Source: Streptomyces cyaneochromogenes (GTDB lineage: Bacteria > Actinomycetota > Actinomycetes > Streptomycetales > Streptomycetaceae). Taken from it: a stretch of DNA of 64,000 bases. A program made the position numbers and the translations under genes. The notes below the pieces were generated by a model that saw only the letters and a program-made list of their open reading frames with translations, searched no databases and was not told where the DNA came from. Position 1 is the first letter of the stretch. Each line of letters opens with the position of its first letter. The DNA is taken from the NCBI RefSeq assembly GCF_003963535.1, contig NZ_CP034539.1, positions 8,246,001 to 8,310,000 on the forward strand, given 5' to 3'. Positions 25,485 through 36,833 of this stretch are shown piece by piece.

Positions 25485-28304
25485 TCAGGTCGTACGACGT
25501 CCCGCCGCGAGTCTGACGATGTCGACCCGCGATCGGATCCCCAACTTGCGATAGACCCGGGTAAGTGTCGCTTCGACCGTTTTGACGCTGATGAACAGGC
25601 GTGCGGCGATCTCGCGATTGGTCGCGCCCTCCATGACGAGCGCGGCGACCTGACGCTCCATCGAGGCGAGCCCGTCCAGCCCGTCAAGGCCGTCCGGCGC
25701 GGCGGCGGGGGTGGGGGCCACCTCCGCGGGGCGTGTCTCGGCGGCCGCCTCGACCTGCCGCAGCCAGGGCAGCGCCCGGCAGCGGCGGAACAGCCGGGCC
25801 GCCTCGTCGTACGACGTCGGCCCGGGCGCGCCCGGGCGCAGCTGGGCCAGGGCGAAGGCGGCCCGGGCCTCCTCCAGGCCGTAGCCCAGCTTGCCGAGCC
25901 GGTCCTGTGCCGAGGTCAACTGGGCCATCGCCGCGTCCTGTTCGCCCCGTGCCGCGCGGATCAGCGCCTCGGCGCGGTCGAGGACGGCCAGCACGCTCCC
26001 GCGGTCCAGCCGCAGCGCCTGCTCGCGCGTGACGTCGATGACGTCCTGGGCCTCCGCGAACTCGCCGCTGCGCACCAGGGCCTCGGCGAGGTCGCCGTGC
26101 CAGCGGCCGCGCGCCGGGTCGGTGATGCCGAGGCCCTGCTCGACCTCACGCACCCGGCGCAGCGAACGCACCGCCGCCGGTGTGTCCCCCGCCACCAGCT
26201 GGGCGTGGCCGAGGGCGGTCAGGGCGCGGGAGACGTACATCTGGTCGCCGTCCTCCTCGGCGTGCTCCACCGCTTCCCGGGCGAGCGCGAGGGCCCGGTC
26301 CACCTCCCCGCCCGCGGCCTCGGCGAACGAGGTGAGCACCGCGGAGGCCACCTCGCCGATGCCGGTGTCGCGGGCCAGCCGCAGGCTCTCGCGGGCCAGG
26401 TCGAGGGCGCGCCCGCAGTGGCCGGAGTGCAGTTCGGTCTCGGCGATCCCGCGCAGGAAGTGCACCTCGCTCTCCACCCACCCGTGCCGGCGCACCTCGC
26501 GCAGCAGCGCGGTGACCGCGGCGCGCGCCTCGGGCAGCTGGTCGCTCATGACCAGCCAGCGGAAGCGGGAGTACCCGGCCCCGTTGTGATGGCAGGCCAC
26601 CCTCGGGTCCTGGGGCTCCTGCAGCGCACGCCGGATGGTCGCGGGGGCGTCCGGGTGGCCCATGAGGGTCTCGATCTGGGCCCGGAAGGCGAGCGCCATG
26701 AGCTCCGTGTACCGGTCGCCCGCCCGCGCGGCCAGCTCCGCCGAGTACGCGGCCTCCTCCCGCGCCTCGTCGAAGTCGCCCTTGACGAGCAGGGCGCGCC
26801 AGGTCAGCTGGTAGTGGACCAGGGCGAGCAGCTGCGGGTCGTCGCCCGCGTCGGCCAGTGCCTGCGGGAAGATCGCGTCGACCTCGTTCATCGCGTGGCC
26901 CGCCGTGTCGATCACGGCGATCCAGGCCCGTACCCGCTCCGCGGGGACGGTCGTACGGGCGAGCACCTCGCGGGCGATGTCCCGGGCGAGGTCCAGCTCG
27001 CCCGCGGTGATCGCGTCCTCGACGGCCTGCAGCCTCAGGGCCTCGGGGCTCGGGTCACCGTCCGCCGGGGTGTGCCGGGCGGCGAGCAGGCAGAGCTGGG
27101 CGGAGACCGAGGGCGCTCCGCGGTCCCGGGCCTGGGTGGCCGCCTCGGCGAGACGGGCGGCGACCTCCGGGTCGGTGCCGGTGGTGGCGAGGGCCAGGTG
27201 TCGGGCGCGCTCGATGGGGTCCGAGGCGGCCGTGGACAGCGCGGCGTGAGCGGCCCGGCGTTCCTGTGCGGGCGCCTCCGCGTACAGCGCGGCGGAGATC
27301 ATCGGGTGCGCGAACCGTACGGCGGGACCCTCGGGCTCCGTCGCCAGCAGTCCGAGCCCGGCGGCCTGGGCGGTCTCCGCCTCGGCGTTGTCACGGCCGG
27401 CCGCGTGCAGCAGGGCAAGGGTGGGGCGGGCGCCGGCGCTCGCGACCAGGAGGGTGCGGCGGGCCTCCTCCGACAGCATCTCCAGGCGGTTCAGCACCAG
27501 GGCGCGCAGCGAGGTGGGCACCGGCAGGGGCTCGCCCGGGCGGGGCGGGGTGGGGTTCTCGGCGAGGGCGCGGCCCAGTTCGAGGGCGAACAGGGCGTTG
27601 CCGCCGCTGGTGCGGTGGATGTCCCGGACCGTGGAGCGGGGCAGGCCGGTGAAGCCGCGGTGGTCCAGCAGGACGGACATCTGGGCGCGGGAGAGGGGGC
27701 CCAGCCGTACGGCGAGGGTGTCCGGCGGGCACGCGCGTAGATGGCGGTCGTACTCCTGGCCATCGGTCCGTACCGCGCACAGCATCCGCACCGGGGTGTC
27801 CCCGAGGCGGCGGGCGGCGAAGCCGAGGAGCTCGGCGCTGGCCGGGTCGAGCCACTGGAGGTCGTCGGCGACGACGAGGACGGGGCCGGTGTCGGCGAGG
27901 GCGCGCAGGGCGGACAGCACGGCCAGGCGCAGGGCGAGGCCGTCGCGCTGAAGGGTGGACTCGCCGCGGCCGGTCAGTGCCGACTCCAGGGCGGTGAGCT
28001 GGGCGGTGGGGAGCCGGTCGGACACCTCGTCCAGGACCAGGCCGAGCAGGTCGGCGAGGGCCAGGAAGGGCAGATGGGATTCGGACTCCGTGGGCGAGCA
28101 GCGCAACACGGTGCGGGCCGCCGCGCCGTAATCCGCGGCCAATGCCCGCAGGACGGTCGACTTCCCAATTCCGGCAGGCCCGTGAAGCAGCACGCTGCCG
28201 CCCCGTCCGAGCTGCTCACGCGCCGCGCTGAACGGCTCCTCCCTGCCGATGACCTGGTCGGGGCGGCAGCTGGCAGGCTCCTTGAAGTCCCGTCGCACGG
28301 TCAC
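25485..28304 (-). CDS. Large ATP-binding LuxR-family (LAL) transcriptional regulator
   Basis: 939 aa. N-terminal AAA-type ATPase with Walker A LLHGPAGIGKSTVLRAL at about residue 40 and Walker B-like VLVVADDLQWLDPAS; a long TPR-like helical middle; C-terminal LuxR HTH (MERQVAALVMEGATNREIAA, RLFISVKTVEATLTRVYRKL). LAL proteins are pathway-specific activators, often for carbohydrate or secondary-metabolite genes. Targets are not evident; the adjacent protease and the second LuxR-type gene are candidates. Confidence 0.92.
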   Translation of the reverse strand: MTVRRDFKEPASCRPDQVIGREEPFSAAREQLGRGGSVLLHGPAGIGKSTVLRALAADYGAAARTVLRCSPTESESHLPFLALADLLGLVLDEVSDRLPTAQLTALESALTGRGESTLQRDGLALRLAVLSALRALADTGPVLVVADDLQWLDPASAELLGFAARRLGDTPVRMLCAVRTDGQEYDRHLRACPPDTLAVRLGPLSRAQMSVLLDHRGFTGLPRSTVRDIHRTSGGNALFALELGRALAENPTPPRPGEPLPVPTSLRALVLNRLEMLSEEARRTLLVASAGARPTLALLHAAGRDNAEAETAQAAGLGLLATEPEGPAVRFAHPMISAALYAEAPAQERRAAHAALSTAASDPIERARHLALATTGTDPEVAARLAEAATQARDRGAPSVSAQLCLLAARHTPADGDPSPEALRLQAVEDAITAGELDLARDIAREVLARTTVPAERVRAWIAVIDTAGHAMNEVDAIFPQALADAGDDPQLLALVHYQLTWRALLVKGDFDEAREEAAYSAELAARAGDRYTELMALAFRAQIETLMGHPDAPATIRRALQEPQDPRVACHHNGAGYSRFRWLVMSDQLPEARAAVTALLREVRRHGWVESEVHFLRGIAETELHSGHCGRALDLARESLRLARDTGIGEVASAVLTSFAEAAGGEVDRALALAREAVEHAEEDGDQMYVSRALTALGHAQLVAGDTPAAVRSLRRVREVEQGLGITDPARGRWHGDLAEALVRSGEFAEAQDVIDVTREQALRLDRGSVLAVLDRAEALIRAARGEQDAAMAQLTSAQDRLGKLGYGLEEARAAFALAQLRPGAPGPTSYDEAARLFRRCRALPWLRQVEAAAETRPAEVAPTPAAAPDGLDGLDGLASMERQVAALVMEGATNREIAARLFISVKTVEATLTRVYRKLGIRSRVDIVRLAAGRRTT

Positions 28305-28545
28305 CGCTCCCCTCCGTGTGTCGTGTTCGGGCCAATATTAGGCAACGGATCTTTGAAATTCGGACCGAAGACATGGTGAGGCAAATAACAACGGTGGAGC
28401 ATGGGGAAATTCAAGGGTCGGGTGAATGAATGATGCTCGTCGGAGCCGGACGGCCCGAGGGGGCGACCTGCGGCCCTGCGCTGCCCCTGTCGGCGGCGGG
28501 CGGCCTACGGCCCTCGCGGATCAGCAGGCGTACTGCCCCGCGGAC

Positions 28546-29379
28546 CTACGGCAGCAGCCCCGCCCTGCGTGCCGCGGCCACCGTCTCACCGCGGGTGTGC
28601 GTGCCCAGCTTGCGCATGGCCGAGCGCAGATAGCCCTTGACCGTCTCCGCCCGCAGCCCCAGCCGCTCGGCCGTGGCCGCGTTCGTCGCGCCCGAGGCCA
28701 CGCATGCCAGCACGTCCAGTTCGCGGGGCGCCAGCTGCACGTCGGCGCGCCGGGGCCCGTCCGTCAGCAGGCCGCAGGCGGCGAGGAGCTCCGCGCGCAG
28801 GGCGGGGTCGCCGATGCGCGGGGCCAGCGCCCGCAGCGCGGCGTGGGCCTCGCGGACCTGCTCCCACGTGGCGCCCCGGTCGGACGGCACCGTCTGCGGA
28901 CGCGCCGTCTCCTCCAGCAGCCCGCGCGCCGCGTCCCGCACGACCAGCGCCTGCTCCACGTCCCGCGCCGCGTCCACGGCCGCCGTCAGCGTGCGGTCGC
29001 CCAGCGGCTGGGCCGTGCGCAGGGCGCCGTACAGGACACCGCGCACCCGGCGCCGTACGACGACCGGGACCGCCACCACCGAACACAGCCCCTCCATCGC
29101 GACGGCGGCGTCGTACTCATGGGTGATCTGCCGTGAGGCCGAGTAGTCCGTGACCGCGCAGGGCCGGGCGAGGGCGACGGCCTTGCCGCCCAGGCCGTTT
29201 CCGGCGGTCACCGCGAGCCTGCTCAGGGAGTCGGTGGCCGTGCCGCTCAGTTCGCTGATGCGCATCCGCCGGTGCCCGGCCTCGACCAGGCCGCCGAACG
29301 CGACCGGGAGGCCGGTCGAGCGGCGCAGGCGCAGCAGCGCGCTCCTTATCTCCACCGATCCGGCCGCGTTCACTGCCAC
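28546..29379 (-). CDS. LuxR-type regulator with GAF-like sensor domain
   Basis: 277 aa, GTG start. The N-terminal part has GAF-like features (RRMRISELSGTATDSLSRLA, GLGGKAVALARPCAVTDY, GLCSVVAVPVVVRRRVRGVL). The C-terminal LuxR HTH is LAPRELDVLACVASGATNAA, TAERLGLRAETVKGYLRSAM. It is divergent from two acyl-CoA ligase genes at 29502, 122 bp away, and is the likely regulator of that operon. GAF ligand unknown, possibly an aromatic or fatty acid. Confidence 0.88.
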   Translation of the reverse strand: MAVNAAGSVEIRSALLRLRRSTGLPVAFGGLVEAGHRRMRISELSGTATDSLSRLAVTAGNGLGGKAVALARPCAVTDYSASRQITHEYDAAVAMEGLCSVVAVPVVVRRRVRGVLYGALRTAQPLGDRTLTAAVDAARDVEQALVVRDAARGLLEETARPQTVPSDRGATWEQVREAHAALRALAPRIGDPALRAELLAACGLLTDGPRRADVQLAPRELDVLACVASGATNAATAERLGLRAETVKGYLRSAMRKLGTHTRGETVAAARRAGLLP

Positions 29380-29501
29380 GCTCTCGCCCTTTCACCGCTG
29401 TTTCCGGAGCGCACACCCCCGTTCGGGGGTAGTGAGACCCACGTCACGGATTACACGATGGCAGAGAGCCGCCCGGCAAGGTCCGGTATCTAGGAGGACA
29501 G

Positions 29502-31172
29502 ATGACCACGGGGACGGAGTCGTTCCGCAGCGCGCGGGACTTCCTGCTTGACCACCGCGAGGACTACGCCACGGCCTACGCGGGCTTCGTCTGGCCCCGG
29601 CCGGACCGTTTCAACTGGGCGCTCGACTGGTTCGACGTGATCGCCGCGGGGAACGACCGCCCCGCGCTGCACATCGTCGAGGAGGACGGCAGCGAGGTCC
29701 GGCTGTCCTTCGCCGAGATGGCCGAGCGGTCCGACCGCGTCGCCAACTGGCTGCGGGCGCGGGGCGTGCGGGCCGAGGACCGCGTCCTCGTCATGCTCGG
29801 CAACCAGGCCGAGCTGTGGGAGACCGCCCTCGCCGCCATGAAGCTGCGCGCCGTCGTCATCCCGGCCACCCCGCTGCTCGGCCCGGCCGACCTGCGCGAC
29901 CGGGTGGAGCGGGGACGCGTCCGGCATGTGCTCGTGCGGGCCGAGGACACCGGGAAGTTCGACGACGTGCCCGGCCGCTACACGCGCATCGCCGTCGGCG
30001 GGGAGCGGGCGGGATGGCAGACGTACGAGGACGCGTACGCGGCGTCCGCCGACTTCACCCCCGACGGGCCGACCGCGTCCGACGACCCGCTGATGCTCTA
30101 CTTCACCTCCGGCACCACTGCCCGCCCCAAGCTGGTCGAGCACACCCACACCTCGTACCCCATCGGGCACCTGGCCACCATGTACTGGATCGGCCTCAAG
30201 CCCGGCGACGTGCACCTGAACATCTCCTCGCCCGGCTGGGCCAAGCACGCCTGGTCCAATCTCTTCGCGCCGTGGAACGCCGAGGCGACCGTCTTCATCC
30301 ACAACTACACGCGCTTCGACGCGGCCCGGCTGATGGCGGAGATGGACCGCGCGGGCGTCACCACCTTCTGCGCGCCGCCCACCGTCTGGCGCATGCTCAT
30401 CCAGGCCGACCTCGGCGCGCTGCGCACCCCGCCGCGTGAGGTCGTGGCGGCGGGAGAGCCGCTGAACCCCGAGGTCATCGAGCAGGTCCGGCGCGCCTGG
30501 GACGTGACCATCCGGGACGGCTTCGGGCAGACCGAGACCTGCGTCCAGGTCTCCAACAGCCCCGGCCAGCCCCTGAAGACCGGCTCCATGGGCCGCCCCA
30601 GCCCCGGCTTCCGCGTCGAACTCCTCGACCCGGTCTCCGGCGCGCCCGGCGCCGCTGAGGGCGAGATCGCGCTGGACCTGGCCGCCCGCCCCGTCGGCGT
30701 GATGACCGGCTACCACGGCGACGCCGACCGTACGGCGGAGGCGATGGCCGGCGGCTACTACCGGACGGGGGACATCGGCTCGCGGGACGCCGACGGATAC
30801 ATCACCTACGTGGGGCGCGCCGACGACGTCTTCAAGGCGTCGGACTACAAGATCAGCCCCTTCGAGCTGGAGAGCGCCCTGCTGGAGCACGAGGCGGTGG
30901 CCGAGGCGGCCGTCGTGCCCGCGCCGGACGAGCTGCGGCTCGCGGTGCCGAAGGCCTACATCGTCCTCGCGGAGGGCTGGGAGCCGGGTCCCGACACGGC
31001 CAAGGTGCTCTTCGAGCACTCGCGGGAGGTCCTCGCGCCGTACAAGCGCGTGCGCCGCCTGGAGTTCGCCCCGCTGCCCAAGACCGTCTCCGGCAAGATC
31101 CGCCGCATCGAGCTGCGCGAGGCGACGGCGGCGGGCTCGGACGCCGAGTACCGCGAGGAGGACTTCCGGTGA
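29502..31172 (+). CDS. Acyl-CoA synthetase (medium-chain/benzoate-type, AMP-forming)
   Basis: 556 aa. P-loop YFTSGTTARPKLVEHTH at about residue 203, aromatic-rich SSPGWAKHAWSNLFAPW, FGQTETCVQ, hinge YYRTGDIGSRDADGYITYVG, and C-terminal KTVSGKIRRIEL with the catalytic Lys. PGWAKHAWSN is typical of medium-chain acyl-CoA synthetases. Its stop overlaps the next ligase (GTGA), so the two are co-translated. Confidence 0.9.
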   Translation: MTTGTESFRSARDFLLDHREDYATAYAGFVWPRPDRFNWALDWFDVIAAGNDRPALHIVEEDGSEVRLSFAEMAERSDRVANWLRARGVRAEDRVLVMLGNQAELWETALAAMKLRAVVIPATPLLGPADLRDRVERGRVRHVLVRAEDTGKFDDVPGRYTRIAVGGERAGWQTYEDAYAASADFTPDGPTASDDPLMLYFTSGTTARPKLVEHTHTSYPIGHLATMYWIGLKPGDVHLNISSPGWAKHAWSNLFAPWNAEATVFIHNYTRFDAARLMAEMDRAGVTTFCAPPTVWRMLIQADLGALRTPPREVVAAGEPLNPEVIEQVRRAWDVTIRDGFGQTETCVQVSNSPGQPLKTGSMGRPSPGFRVELLDPVSGAPGAAEGEIALDLAARPVGVMTGYHGDADRTAEAMAGGYYRTGDIGSRDADGYITYVGRADDVFKASDYKISPFELESALLEHEAVAEAAVVPAPDELRLAVPKAYIVLAEGWEPGPDTAKVLFEHSREVLAPYKRVRRLEFAPLPKTVSGKIRRIELREATAAGSDAEYREEDFR

Positions 31173-32764
31173 CCGCACAGCTGTCGTACACGCACGGCAC
31201 GAGCGGGACCGCCCTGCTCGGGGACACGATCGGGGCCAACCTGGACCGGGCCGTGGCCGCGTGGCCGGACCGGGAGGCGCTGGTCGACGTTCCGTCCGGA
31301 AGGCGCTGGACCTACGCCCGGTTCGCCGCAGACGTCGACGAGCTGGCGTACGCGCTGCTCGCGAGCGGGGTCGGCAAGGGCGACCGGGTGGGAATCTGGG
31401 CGGTGAACTGCCCCGAGTGGGTTCTCGTCCAGTACGCCACCGCCCGCATCGGCGCGATCATGGTGAACATCAACCCGGCCTACCGCACCCATGAGGTCGA
31501 GTACGTCCTCAACCAGGCCGGCATCTCCCTGCTCTTCGCCTCCCTCAGCCACAAGACGAGCGACTACCGGGCGATGGTGGAGCAAGTGCGGGGCAGGTGC
31601 CCGCGGTTGCGGGAGACCGTGTTCATCGGGGACCCGAGCTGGCAGGCACTGATCGCGCGGGGGACCCCTGTCCCGTACGAGGACCTGTCCTGCGACGACC
31701 CGATCAACATCCAGTACACGTCGGGCACGACGGGCTTCCCCAAGGGGGCCACCCTCTCCCACCACAACATCCTCAACAACGGCTACTTCGTGGGCGAGAT
31801 GATCGCCTACAGCGAGCAGGACCGGGTGTGCATCCCCGTGCCCTTTTATCACTGTTTTGGGATGGTGATGGGTAATTTGGCGGCCACCTCCCACGGCGCC
31901 TGCATGGTCATCCCGGCCCCCTCCTTCGACCCGAAGGCCACGCTGGAGGCCGTCCAGCAGGAGCGCTGCACATCGCTCTACGGCGTCCCGACCATGTTCA
32001 TCGCGGAGCTGAACCACCCCGACTTCGCGACGTACGACCTCTCCTCCCTGCGCACCGGCATCATGGCGGGCTCGCCCTGCCCGGTGGAGGTGATGAAGCG
32101 GGTGGTCAGCGAGATGAACATGGCTGAGGTGTCCATCTGCTACGGCATGACGGAGACGTCGCCCGTCTCCACCCAGACCCGGCGCGAGGACGACCTGGAA
32201 CACCGCACCGGCACGGTCGGCCGAGTGCTGCCGCACGTCGAGGTGAAGATCGTCGACCCGGCGACCGGGGTGACCCTGCCGCGCGGCACGGCGGGCGAGC
32301 TGTGCACCCGCGGCTACAGCGTGATGCTGGGCTACTGGAACGAGCCCGAGAAGACCGCCGAGGCCGTCGACGCCGGCCGCTGGATGCACACCGGTGACCT
32401 CGCGACGATGCGGGAGGACGGCTACGTCGAGATCGTCGGCCGCATCAAGGACATGATCATCCGGGGCGGCGAGAACATCTACCCGCGCGAGATCGAGGAG
32501 TTCCTGTACGCCCACCCGAAGATCGCGGACGTCCAGGTCGTCGGGGTCCCGCACGAGAGGTACGGCGAGGCGGTGCTGGCGTGCGTCATCCCGCGCGATC
32601 CGGGTGACCCGCTGACACTGGAGGAGCTGCGGGCCTTCTGCGACGGGCGACTGGCGCACTACAAGGTCCCGAGCGGCCTGCGCATCCTCGACTCGTTCCC
32701 GATGACGGTGTCCGGGAAGGTGCGGAAGATCGAGCTGCGGGAGCGGTACGCCACGGACGGCTAG
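31169..32764 (+). CDS. Fatty acyl-CoA synthetase (FadD family)
   Basis: 531 aa, GTG start overlapping the previous stop. Motifs: YTSGTTGFPKGATLSHHN at about residue 186, VPFYHCFGMVMGNL, CYGMTETSPVS, MHTGDLATMREDGYVEIVGR, RIKDMIIRGGENIYPREIE, TVSGKVRKIEL. Oddly, codons 225-237 use TTT, TAT, TGT, TTT, GGT, AAT and TTG in a cluster, unlike the rest of the gene. The stop TAG lies in CTAG shared with the convergent GNAT gene. Confidence 0.92.
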   Translation: MTAQLSYTHGTSGTALLGDTIGANLDRAVAAWPDREALVDVPSGRRWTYARFAADVDELAYALLASGVGKGDRVGIWAVNCPEWVLVQYATARIGAIMVNINPAYRTHEVEYVLNQAGISLLFASLSHKTSDYRAMVEQVRGRCPRLRETVFIGDPSWQALIARGTPVPYEDLSCDDPINIQYTSGTTGFPKGATLSHHNILNNGYFVGEMIAYSEQDRVCIPVPFYHCFGMVMGNLAATSHGACMVIPAPSFDPKATLEAVQQERCTSLYGVPTMFIAELNHPDFATYDLSSLRTGIMAGSPCPVEVMKRVVSEMNMAEVSICYGMTETSPVSTQTRREDDLEHRTGTVGRVLPHVEVKIVDPATGVTLPRGTAGELCTRGYSVMLGYWNEPEKTAEAVDAGRWMHTGDLATMREDGYVEIVGRIKDMIIRGGENIYPREIEEFLYAHPKIADVQVVGVPHERYGEAVLACVIPRDPGDPLTLEELRAFCDGRLAHYKVPSGLRILDSFPMTVSGKVRKIELRERYATDG

Positions 32765-33288
32765 GTCCGTCCGCCGGACCGGCTCCGGTCGCGGCGCATA
32801 CAGGCCCGGGGCCACTGGTCGAGGCCGAGTTCTGCTTCGTGGGCGCGGATCTTCCGTAGTCCGGGGGTGAGCTCGGTCTCGTCGAGGGGGCGAAAGCCCA
32901 GCCGTGCGTAGTACGGGGCGTTCCACGGGACCTCGGTGAAGGTGGTCAGGGTGACACCGGTCAGGCCCTGTTCGGCTGCGCGGTCGGACGCGTGGCCGAG
33001 GAGGGCGCGGCCCACGCCGCGGTGTGCGAAGTCCGGGTGTACCGAGACCTGCTCGATGTGGAGCGAACCGTCGACGGGCTCGCAGATCAGGTAGGCCATG
33101 GGCCGGTCGCCGTCGGCGCAGGCGACCCAGGCGCGACCCGCCCGGCGGTAGCGGTCCAGGACGCCCAGGGCAGGCGGGTCGTCGTCGGCGATCGCCGACA
33201 TGCCGAGGTCGCGGAAGGCGGCGCCCGCCGCGCGTTCGATGTCCTGGAGGGCCGGGAGCTCGTCCGGCGCGGCGGGGCGGATGCGCAT
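32761..33288 (-). CDS. GNAT-family N-acetyltransferase
   Basis: 175 aa, ATG 33288. MRIRPAAPDELPALQDIERA at the N-terminus, LHIEQVSVHPDFAHRGVGRALL as the acetyl-CoA-binding motif A and WNAPYYARLGFRPL at the C-terminal part are typical. It probably acetylates a small amine or toxin. Convergent with the FadD-type gene: both stop codons lie in one CTAG. Confidence 0.88.
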   Translation of the reverse strand: MRIRPAAPDELPALQDIERAAGAAFRDLGMSAIADDDPPALGVLDRYRRAGRAWVACADGDRPMAYLICEPVDGSLHIEQVSVHPDFAHRGVGRALLGHASDRAAEQGLTGVTLTTFTEVPWNAPYYARLGFRPLDETELTPGLRKIRAHEAELGLDQWPRACMRRDRSRSGGRT

Positions 33289-33329
33289 GTGCCGAGTGTC
33301 CGTCGAGGACCGCAGGGGGCGCGAGCGGA

Positions 33330-34013
33330 TTACCGCGCGCCCGTCGCGTCCAGCTCGTCGGCGAGGCTGTTGACCGGCTGCGGGGTGCCGGTGAGGTCCA
33401 GGACGAACAGGGGGACGCCCAGGGCGTCGGCGCGGGTGCGGGCGTCGGGGGCGTATCCGGCGAGGGAGAAGTAGACACAGGTCGCGGACTCCGTCATGGC
33501 CGTCAGCCACAGACACTCCACGTCCCGCAGCGAGGCCGGGCTCACGGTCGGGTCGACCTGGGCGAGCAGGCCGTGGGCGGCGATGCCGATGCCGGTCGGC
33601 GGCCGCTGGTCGGCGCGGCGGATGTCCCGGTAGCCGAGCCAGCGCAGATAGACGGCGGCCGCCGTCACCGCGTCGCGCGCGGTGCGGATCGTGACGGGCT
33701 GGAAGGCGCGGCGCGCGGCGGGCTCCTTGCGCCGCGGCGCGTCGTCCGCGGCCGTCCGCGCCACCGGGACGAGCAGTACCGTCCCGCAGGAGCAGCCCAG
33801 CTCCGGACGGGGCCACTCGCCGTCCCGGCCGCACGCCGTACAGCGCACGCTGATCCATTCGTCGTCCCAGGCGCGCCGGGTGACCGCCGACGCGATCCCG
33901 TCCGGGTCGAGTGGCATCGAGACGGGCGCCCCGCACGCGCAGGGATAGGCGGGCGCCTCGTATACATGCTCGCGCCGGCAGGCCGGGCAGCGCACCGACA
34001 CGCTCTCGGACAT
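33330..34013 (-). CDS. Zinc-ribbon protein with a degenerate Mrr/PD-(D/E)xK-like C-terminus
   Basis: 227 aa from ATG 34013. Residues 8-80 hold four Cys pairs (CPAC, CACG, CTAC, CSCG), forming one or two zinc ribbons. Residues 110-225 (ARDAVTAAAVYLRWLGYRDI, GLLAQVDPTVSPASLRDVEC) follow the shape of restriction-endonuclease-like Mrr domains, but the usual D...QxK catalytic set reads QVD, so nuclease activity is doubtful. No function is known to me. It is divergent from gcl. Confidence 0.65.
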   Translation of the reverse strand: MSESVSVRCPACRREHVYEAPAYPCACGAPVSMPLDPDGIASAVTRRAWDDEWISVRCTACGRDGEWPRPELGCSCGTVLLVPVARTAADDAPRRKEPAARRAFQPVTIRTARDAVTAAAVYLRWLGYRDIRRADQRPPTGIGIAAHGLLAQVDPTVSPASLRDVECLWLTAMTESATCVYFSLAGYAPDARTRADALGVPLFVLDLTGTPQPVNSLADELDATGAR

Positions 34014-34086
34014 GGCCACTCCAGGACGACCTCGCATCGGGACAGCGGTCCCATCGTCCTCCAGGACCCGCCTGGTTGTCCGCCCC

Positions 34087-34153
34087 TTGACGGTCTTCAC
34101 CGGCACACCTACATTGCTTCCAGATAGTAGAAAACAGTTTCCGCGATACGGAA
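34087..34153 (+). promoter_or_regulatory. gcl promoter with IclR-like operator
   Basis: TTGACG (34087-34092), 17-nt spacer and TACATT (34110-34115) form a good vegetative promoter. Just downstream, GAAAACAGTTTCCGC (34130-34144) matches sites in the catalase and hyi promoters, and overlaps TTCCG-N5-CGGAA (34139-34153), which recurs at hyi. Location at the transcription start suggests repression, plausibly by an AllR-like IclR regulator not in this window. Confidence 0.7.
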
Positions 34154-34243
34154 TAACGGCTCGCGGGATTGTCATCGTCACGGAATTGCTCACCGCGGGG
34201 CGCGACGGGGGTGCGAATCCGACAGCCGAAGCAGGAGTAACCA

Positions 34244-36028
<1,785 letters not shown>

Positions 36029-36059
36029 CGGGGCAGGGCCTGACGCCTCCCGACAGCGA

Positions 36060-36091
36060 GGGGCGGTCCAACCGAGAGGTTGGGCCGCCCC
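36060..36091 (+). terminator. gcl terminator
   Basis: GGGGCGGTCCAACC (36060-36073), loop GAGA, GGTTGGGCCGCCCC (36078-36091) pair with one G-U, followed by TTT, 31 nt past the gcl stop. Confidence 0.85.
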
Positions 36092-36833
36092 TTTGGTGTC
36101 CCCCGTTGTGGTGCTCCCCCGTTCACGGAACCCGCCGCCCCCGTGTCGGCGGGTCCCACGTGACGAGAATGTGCCCACCACGAGGGGTGGTTGAAGCCTC
36201 CCGGCGTGGGTTCAGAGGTTGATCTGAGGGTTCCGTAGCCGGCCTACGACCGATGGCGTACGCGGCCATGGCGCCGGATCAGGTTCACGGTCAGTCCGAA
36301 GAGCGGAGGCAGTTGCTCGGTCCTGCGGATGCCGCCGCCGACGACCACCACGTCTCACGGAAGCTCGGCGAGGGACACGACGGGGTGCACTCGGCCGAGA
36401 GGCCGGATATGACCCGCGGGTCGTCAGCGACCACCGGTACGGCAGACACGGCGCCGACCCACGCGGCCCCAGGACGCCGAAGAGCGCCGGGTACGGGACC
36501 GTCCGTACCCGGCGCTCTTCAGCCGGTGAGGTATTCGGTTGTGGCCGTCCGACGGCGCGAGGCTGGGCGCGACAGGACATTCGCGCCGCCGGACGGTGCC
36601 TTCGGGGGAGGCTTGGGACCGCGGCGGCAGCGATGGAACCGGGGGCTCCTTCCCTCAGGTCGAGAAGGAGGCCGGGACCTTCACCACCGCACTGGCTCGC
36701 ACGCCGCCGCGGTCCTCACGTTGCCCGCGCCGGTCTCCGAGCGACCACCCCTCATCCGGGTCGATCGGCGTGTGGCACGGGCGATGCGTCCGGCTCCTGA
36801 CCTCCCGTCAGGAGGCGGACGCAGTCCGGGGGT
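36092..36833. other. About 740 bp without a convincing gene between gcl and catalase
   Basis: Frames here have irregular codon bias and no family match. A minus-strand fragment near 36245-36350 (VVVVGGGIRRTEQLPPLFGL) could be a scrap of an old coding region. The main visible structure is the 18-bp hairpin at 36479-36520. Confidence 0.55.
36479..36520. terminator. Perfect 18-bp stem-loop in the gcl-catalase gap
   Basis: GAAGAGCGCCGGGTACGG (36479-36496), loop GACCGT, CCGTACCCGGCGCTCTTC (36503-36520): 18 exact base pairs. No U-run follows on either strand. It lies about 310 bp past the catalase stop and 450 bp past gcl, so it may be a back-up terminator or belong to a lost gene or small RNA. 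Confidence 0.55.

Noticed and set aside
36212..36580. 122-codon minus-strand ORF between gcl and catalase
   Set aside because: Arg/Pro-rich, irregular codon bias, and it reads through the 18-bp hairpin.
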